Below are positions 60,005 through 64,000 of a stretch of DNA of 64,000 nt, one piece after another (position 1 is the first letter of the stretch; the number at the start of each line of letters is the position of its first letter). A model generated the notes under the pieces. The model ran no database searches and was not told the DNA's origin. It was given only the letters and a program-made list of their open reading frames with translations. The DNA is from UBA4717 sp045577925 (GTDB lineage Bacteria; Bacillota; Clostridia; Oscillospirales; CAG-272), in contig JAZNJH010000031.1 in the NCBI GenBank assembly GCA_045577925.1, forward strand, positions 62,001-126,000, in the 5' to 3' direction. A program made the translations under genes and the position numbers.

Positions 60005-60475
60005 TTAATATCTGTAGTGTGCAAACGCCTTGTTTGCTTCAGCCATACGGTGAGTTTCTTCCTTCTTCTTAAAGGATCCACCTGTGCTGCCCACTGCATC
60101 AATTATTTCAGCCGCGAGTCTTTCGGCCATGGTTCTTTCGCCTCTTGATCTCGAATATGTTGTGATCCAACGGAGTCCGAGAGTCTGACGTCTCTCAGGT
60201 CTTACTTCCATAGGAACCTGGTAAGTTGAACCGCCGATACGGCGAGCCTTTACCTCGAGAACGGGCATGATGTTTTCAAGTGCTTCATTGAACGCGTCGA
60301 GCGGGTTCTTCGAAAGCTTTGCTTCAACGATCGCAAACGCATCGTATACGATCTTCTGGGCTACGCCCTTCTTGCCGTCCAGCATAATGTTGTTGATAAG
60401 CTTTGTTACAAGCTTTGAATTATACAAAGGATCCGGCAAAACGTCTCTTTTGGAAATTTTTCCTCTTCTGGGCAT
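60005..60475 (-). CDS. rpsG: Ribosomal protein S7
   Basis: A 156-residue 30S protein that nucleates folding of the 16S rRNA 3' domain. It starts PRRGKISKRDVLPDPLYNSK and ends KAFAHYRY; VEVRPERRQTLGLRW-like core (here MEVRPERRQTLGLRWI) is intact. The ATG is preceded by AAGGAGGGAAGTAC; an ORF extension upstream overlaps the spacer and is not coding. In E. coli S7 represses its own operon by binding the rpsL-rpsG spacer, which here is 200 bases long and carries an inverted repeat. It ends 30 bases before fusA. Confidence 0.97.
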   Translation of the reverse strand: MPRRGKISKRDVLPDPLYNSKLVTKLINNIMLDGKKGVAQKIVYDAFAIVEAKLSKNPLDAFNEALENIMPVLEVKARRIGGSTYQVPMEVRPERRQTLGLRWITTYSRSRGERTMAERLAAEIIDAVGSTGGSFKKKEETHRMAEANKAFAHYRY

Positions 60476-60675
60476 TGTACTTCCCTCCTTCATAAATAAT
60501 GAATTCATAGGTACTCGAAAGTTTTCTCCCGTTATTGCTCCACCAGAAGAATTTCGCGGTAGTAGATATAAACACACGCATTATTTCTCTGAGGAAACAT
60601 AACTTATGATTTTTTCTTAATACCTCGCAGCTTTCGCTGCATTTTTGTTTGTGAAGCCTTTACCGCTTACGGTAA
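60476..60675 (-). other. rpsL-rpsG spacer with hairpins
   Basis: On the minus strand ACCG-TAAG-CGGT and GCAGC-GAAA-GCTGC hairpins follow the rpsL stop; the second has a GNRA loop. Further down lies one copy of the inverted repeat described separately. No gene was found. S7-type autoregulation could act here, but no known S7 site was recognised. Confidence 0.55.
60556..60588 (+). repeat. Inverted repeat copy A (rpsL-rpsG spacer)
   Basis: A 33-base element, beginning GCGGTAGTAGATATAAACA and ending ATTATTTCT on the plus strand. It matches copy B (in the rpsL leader) in opposite orientation with one substitution in the first 19 bases and a small indel region in the middle. Confidence 0.8.
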
Positions 60676-61092
60676 TTACTTCTTCTTAGGACGCTTTGCG
60701 CCGTACTTAGAACGTGACTGCATACGGTTGTTCACGCCCTGTGCATCAAGAGTACCACGGATGATATGATAACGTACACCAGGCAGGTCACGTACACGTC
60801 CGCCTCTTATAAGAACAACAGAGTGTTCCTGAAGGCCGTGTCCGATACCCGGGATGTAGGTTGTCGCTTCCATGCCGTTTGTAAGTCTTACTCTGGCGAT
60901 CTTACGAAGAGCCGAGTTAGGCTTCTTAGGGCTGGTTGTGGTAACCTTAGCACATACGCCTCTCTTCTGGGGAGAAGGCTGGTCGACCGCTTTCTTAGTA
61001 AGGCTGTTGAAGCCCTTCTGAAGAACAGGAGCCTTAGACTTGTAAGTCTTTTCCTGACGGCCGTGCTTTACAAGCTGGTTAAAGGTTGGCAT
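60676..61092 (-). CDS. rpsL: Ribosomal protein S12
   Basis: A 138-residue 30S protein of the decoding centre. It begins PTFNQLVKHGRQEKTYKSKA; the accuracy loops KKPNSALRK and PGIGHGLQEHSVVLIRGGRV are normal, with Lys at the streptomycin position and the GVRYHIIRGTLDA segment intact. TTAAGGAGGTGCAGT precedes the ATG. First gene of the str operon with a 145-base structured leader. Copies of an inverted repeat flank it on both sides. Confidence 0.97.
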   Translation of the reverse strand: MPTFNQLVKHGRQEKTYKSKAPVLQKGFNSLTKKAVDQPSPQKRGVCAKVTTTSPKKPNSALRKIARVRLTNGMEATTYIPGIGHGLQEHSVVLIRGGRVRDLPGVRYHIIRGTLDAQGVNNRMQSRSKYGAKRPKKK

Positions 61093-61235
61093 ACTGCACC
61101 TCCTTAAAGAAATAATGTGATGTTTATATCTACAACCGCTTCCTATAAGGTCTTTGGACCGAATATGACCCGGATGTATTCGTATTTATGCCGCGGGTTT
61201 TGGGCATAGTTTCCCTTACCGCAGAAATACACTCT
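61093..61235 (-). other. Structured rpsL leader
   Basis: The transcript leader contains TATGCC...GGCATA and GGTC-CAAA-GACC hairpins and, next to the ribosome site, copy B of the inverted repeat. It resembles an autoregulatory leader but matches no known family I recognise. Confidence 0.55.
61108..61139 (-). repeat. Inverted repeat copy B (rpsL leader)
   Basis: Minus strand GCGGTTGTAGATATAAACA...ATTATTTCT, ending two bases before the AAGGAGG of rpsL. It can pair with copy A about 550 bases downstream in the same transcript. Confidence 0.8.
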
Positions 61236-61265
61236 ATTATAGCATTCTTTTTAGCTTTTTGTCAA
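61236..61265 (-). promoter_or_regulatory. Sigma-A promoter for the str operon
   Basis: On the minus strand TTGACA, an 18-base spacer and TATAAT, about 145 bases upstream of the rpsL ATG. Confidence 0.85.
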
Positions 61266-61370
61266 GAATCTGAGTGCGATTTACAAAAAATTCAAAAAAT
61301 TCTCCGTTATGCACAAAACGTAAGTGGTCATTTTTATTATTTGTGCCAAAAAAGTGATAATTATTCAGCA

Positions 61371-63368
61371 TTAATCCACCGCCATAGCTATATAATCAGC
61401 ACCATAAGTGGCAATGTAGTCCTTTCGCGCAGGCAGATCGTCACCAAGAAGTGTATCGAATATCCTTGCAGTTTCAAATGCATCGGCTTCAGTTACTCTT
61501 ATAAGCCTTCTTGTTTCAGGGTTCATTGTCGTATGCCACATCATCTCAGGTTCGTTCTCGCCAAGTCCCTTTGAACGCTGTATTTTATATTTAGAGTCAC
61601 CAAGCTTTGACAGTATATCGATTTTCTCCTGCTCATTGTATGCAAAATGCGTATCATTTTTACAGGTTATTTCAAAAAGCGGAGATTCGGCAATATAAAC
61701 TCTTCCCTCTTTTATAAGAGTCGGCAGCAAGCGGTAGAACAGTGTCAGAATAAGAGTTCTGATCTGATATCCATCCTCATCCGCATCGGTACATATTATT
61801 ATCTTGCTCCAACGAAGCGAGCTTATATCAAACGCAGGAAGATCGCTTTTCACTTTTTCGGTAAACTCAACTCCGCAACCGATAACCTTAAGGAGGTCTG
61901 TGATTATCGGGCTTTTGAATATCTTATCGTATGCGCTCTTTAAGCAGTTAAGCGTTTTACCGCGCACGGGGATTATTGCCTGGAATTCCGAATCACGCCC
62001 GAGTTTTACAGACGTAAGCGCAGAGTCACCCTCAACTATATACAGTTCTCTGATTTCGGGATCATGGCTTCTGCAGCTTACAAACTTTTCAACCCTATTA
62101 GCAATGTCTATATTACCCGTAAGCTTCTTTTTCAGGCTGAGCCTTGTCGTTTCAGCCGTTTCGCGGCTTCGTTTGTTAAGAAGGATCTGCTCGCCTATTC
62201 TCTTTGCGTCAACAGGATTCTCGATAAAGTAAATCTCGAGGTTCTTTTTTATAAATTCGGTCATCGCATCGGCAATGAACTTATTTGTAATAGCTTTTTT
62301 CGTCTGGTTTTCATACGACGTTTGTGTTGAGAAGCTATTGGTTACAAGTACAAGGGATTCCTTTACGTCATCAAAAGTAATCTTTGCCTCGTTTGTCTTA
62401 TATGCTTTTGAGTTTTTAAGGAACTTATCAATAACACTGACAAAAGCTGCTCTTACAGCCTTGTCCGGAGAACCTCCGTGCACAAGGAAGCTTGAGTTGT
62501 GATAATATTCGATACAGCTTACGTTCTTTGAAAAAGCAAATACTATATCCGCTTTCAGCTTGTAATCCTTCTGGTCTTCTCTGTCGCGTCCTTTTGTTTC
62601 GAGTGTCCACGAAACGTTTGATGTGAGTGTATCCTGACCTGCAAGCTTTGTCAGATAATCGGAAATGCCGTTTTCATACACGTATTCATGACGCTCAGTA
62701 GTGTTATCGCTGCTCTGGTAGTTGAGAACAAACTTGACACCCGCATTAACTACCGCCTGTTTATCAAGAAGCTCTGTAAAATACTCTTTCGATATATTTA
62801 TATCTGTAAAAACCTCAAGGTCGGGCTTCCAACGGATTATAGTACCGGTTCTTATTTCTTTTTTTGAAAGCTCTGTAACCTCAAGCTCACCCACAGGATT
62901 GCCTTTTTCGAAATTCATCACCGAGAGAGTTTTGCCGTTATAAGAGCGGACAGTCATATATTCAGAGCTGTACTGCGTTGCACATGCTCCGAGTCCGTTA
63001 AGTCCCAGCGAATATTCATAATTGGCATTTTCGTCGTTATTGACATACTTACCGCCTGCATACATCTCGCAGAAGATAAGTTCCCAGTTATATCTCTGTT
63101 CAACCTCATTATAGCCCATAGGTATACCGCGTCCTCGGTCTTCTACCTCATATGAGCCATCGGCAAACACATTTACGGTAATCTCCTTGCCAAAACCCTC
63201 TCTCGCCTCGTCAACTGAGTTTGAAAGGATTTCAAAAAACGAGTGCTCGCAGCCCTCAAGCCCGTCTGATCCGAAAATTACCGCCGGACGCTTACGGACT
63301 CTGTCCGCTCCTTTGAGCGAGGTTATACTGTTATCGCCGTATTCAACAGGTGTTTTTGTTTTCGCCAT
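61371..63368 (-). CDS. Divergent GyrB/ParE-like topoisomerase subunit
   Basis: A 665-residue type IIA topoisomerase B-type subunit. GHKL ATPase motifs EILSNSVDEAREG, VEDRGRGIPMG and GLNGLGACATQ are intact. The Toprim domain has IVEGDSALTS near residue 446 (usual form EGDSAGG) and CTDADEDGYQIRTL near 528 (usual form TDADVDG). It is more divergent than housekeeping GyrB/ParE, and the A-type partner is not adjacent: the str operon follows. Probably a second, Clostridia-specific topoisomerase. AAAGGAAAATGAC precedes the ATG. Confidence 0.88.
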   Translation of the reverse strand: MAKTKTPVEYGDNSITSLKGADRVRKRPAVIFGSDGLEGCEHSFFEILSNSVDEAREGFGKEITVNVFADGSYEVEDRGRGIPMGYNEVEQRYNWELIFCEMYAGGKYVNNDENANYEYSLGLNGLGACATQYSSEYMTVRSYNGKTLSVMNFEKGNPVGELEVTELSKKEIRTGTIIRWKPDLEVFTDINISKEYFTELLDKQAVVNAGVKFVLNYQSSDNTTERHEYVYENGISDYLTKLAGQDTLTSNVSWTLETKGRDREDQKDYKLKADIVFAFSKNVSCIEYYHNSSFLVHGGSPDKAVRAAFVSVIDKFLKNSKAYKTNEAKITFDDVKESLVLVTNSFSTQTSYENQTKKAITNKFIADAMTEFIKKNLEIYFIENPVDAKRIGEQILLNKRSRETAETTRLSLKKKLTGNIDIANRVEKFVSCRSHDPEIRELYIVEGDSALTSVKLGRDSEFQAIIPVRGKTLNCLKSAYDKIFKSPIITDLLKVIGCGVEFTEKVKSDLPAFDISSLRWSKIIICTDADEDGYQIRTLILTLFYRLLPTLIKEGRVYIAESPLFEITCKNDTHFAYNEQEKIDILSKLGDSKYKIQRSKGLGENEPEMMWHTTMNPETRRLIRVTEADAFETARIFDTLLGDDLPARKDYIATYGADYIAMAVD

Positions 63369-63594
63369 GTCATTTTCCTTTCGGTGATTTTTAACGTCTA
63401 TTAGTTATTGTATCACAAATCTTTGATTTTGAAAAGAGTTTTTTCGTTTTTTAATTTCAGATTGCCTTTACAAACTATATCGCTGATGTTGACTTGGACA
63501 TTTATAGATGCTATAATATATTGTAGATATTTTTGTTTATATTGCTTTTCCCGGGGAATAATACACTAAGCACCTATTGCAAAGGAGCCTCCCC
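63369..63594. other. Divergent spacer
   Basis: Holds the promoter of the rightward membrane protein and a weak -10 TACAAT for the topoisomerase gene. No gene or RNA was seen. Confidence 0.5.
63489..63517 (+). promoter_or_regulatory. Sigma-A promoter for the right-edge gene
   Basis: TTGACT, a 17-base spacer and TATAAT, about 80 bases before the start codon. Confidence 0.78.
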
Positions 63595-64000
63595 TTGAAA
63601 AGAAAGCATAACAGAAGTAAAGCCTCAATACTTGTTGAACTCAAAGCCCTCAAGATAAAAAATAAATCAAACGAAGCACGCATAGCATCTCTTGAAGAAA
63701 AACTGGAAAAAGCAAGCATTGCTCTGCAAACTGTAAAAACTGCTTCACCGGAGATAGCAATAGACAATTACGAAAGTTACTTTAAGTATAAATATAACTC
63801 CCTTAAAAGTACTGCCGTATGGAGCACTGCCGGACGTGTATTTACGTATTCAAGGCGATCGCTTTTGGTTGCAAGGCTTTTAAGGTATGCTTCTATTATA
63901 ATAGCATTTGTTGAAACAAGTGCAGTTTTTCTCTTGTTTTCAACAATCTTGCTTATTGCGCTCCCTGCAACGCTGTTAATCGGGCTCATACTTATAGTTG
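63595..64000 (+). CDS. Coiled-coil membrane protein, N-terminal part (cut by window edge)
   Basis: A TTG start preceded by AAAGGAG opens a frame that stays open for 135 codons to the window edge. The product begins MKRKHNRSKASILVELKALK, continues as a charged coiled coil (about residues 20-50), a Tyr/Lys-rich segment, an Arg-rich amphipathic stretch (TYSRRSLLVARLLRYASI) and at least two hydrophobic segments (SAVFLLFSTILLIALPATLL). Not recognised. The promoter and ribosome site make it convincing. The opposite strand of the same stretch holds shorter frames that are shadows. Confidence 0.72.
   Translation, partial: MKRKHNRSKASILVELKALKIKNKSNEARIASLEEKLEKASIALQTVKTASPEIAIDNYESYFKYKYNSLKSTAVWSTAGRVFTYSRRSLLVARLLRYASIIIAFVETSAVFLLFSTILLIALPATLLIGLILIV

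Overview
The window reads as a chromosomal segment of an AT-rich, Gram-positive, anaerobic bacterium of the class Clostridia, probably Oscillospirales or a related gut lineage (inference). Grounds: AGGAGG-type ribosome sites on nearly every gene, many TTGACA-17-TATAAT promoters, a split transketolase, an archaeal-type phosphoglycerate mutase beside triose-phosphate isomerase/phosphoglycerate kinase, HPr kinase, group II ECF transport genes, a DUF5711 protein, a ClpE-like ATPase with an N-terminal zinc finger, and SAM-I and FMN riboswitches. No rRNA, tRNA, CRISPR array, prophage or insertion sequence was found.

Layout, left to right. 1-4 kb: small conserved proteins, a YfcE-type phosphoesterase, the tRNA methyltransferase MnmM, an unrecognised nuclease-like protein and lactate dehydrogenase. 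4.2-14 kb: one long leftward transcription unit, polA-ruvC-ruvA-ruvB-methyltransferase-ecfA1-ecfA2-ecfT-truA-mntP. 14-18.6 kb: rightward DUF5711-cvpA-clpE-like operon ending in a multi-hairpin 3' region. 18.6-30.7 kb: mostly leftward genes (cytidylate-kinase-like, S1 protein, rsmI/trmN6, SGNH hydrolase, and an apgM-lepB-two membrane proteins-topB operon), with a rightward glycolipid glycosyltransferase and a tiny Asn/Gln repeat gene. 30.9-34.8 kb: prfB, split transketolase and a PHP protein. 34.8-43.3 kb: DMT permease, pgk-tpiA, and a mutS-like-lrp-aminotransferase-U32-uppP operon. 43.4-48.9 kb: cyclophilin, MFS permease, hprK, LCP protein and glyS. 48.9-50.1 kb: a small AT-rich accessory patch with a putative lipoprotein and a nine-codon relic resembling glyS. 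50.1-55.2 kb: DUF6873-like protein, rpmB, recD2 and metK with its SAM-I riboswitch. 55.2-63.4 kb: the str operon (rpsL-rpsG-fusA-tuf), then an FMN riboswitch with ribU and a COG2426 membrane protein, and upstream a divergent GyrB-like topoisomerase subunit. The right edge cuts a coiled-coil membrane protein.

How the genes work together: EcfA1/A2/T is the shared energy module for vitamin S components such as RibU at 56 kb, which is gated by FMN. Pgk, TpiA, ApgM and Ldh cover lower glycolysis and lactate formation, and HprK supplies carbon control. RuvABC, PolA, RecD2, TopB and MutS/GyrB-like proteins form a dispersed DNA maintenance set.

The strongest anomalies are an in-frame TAG inside the essential gene fusA, a pair of inverted repeats flanking rpsL that could pair across the whole gene beside its ribosome site, the glyS-like relic, and an FMN-riboswitch gene with no visible promoter of its own downstream of tuf. 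I do not see a clear multi-gene novel system; most of the window is core genome.
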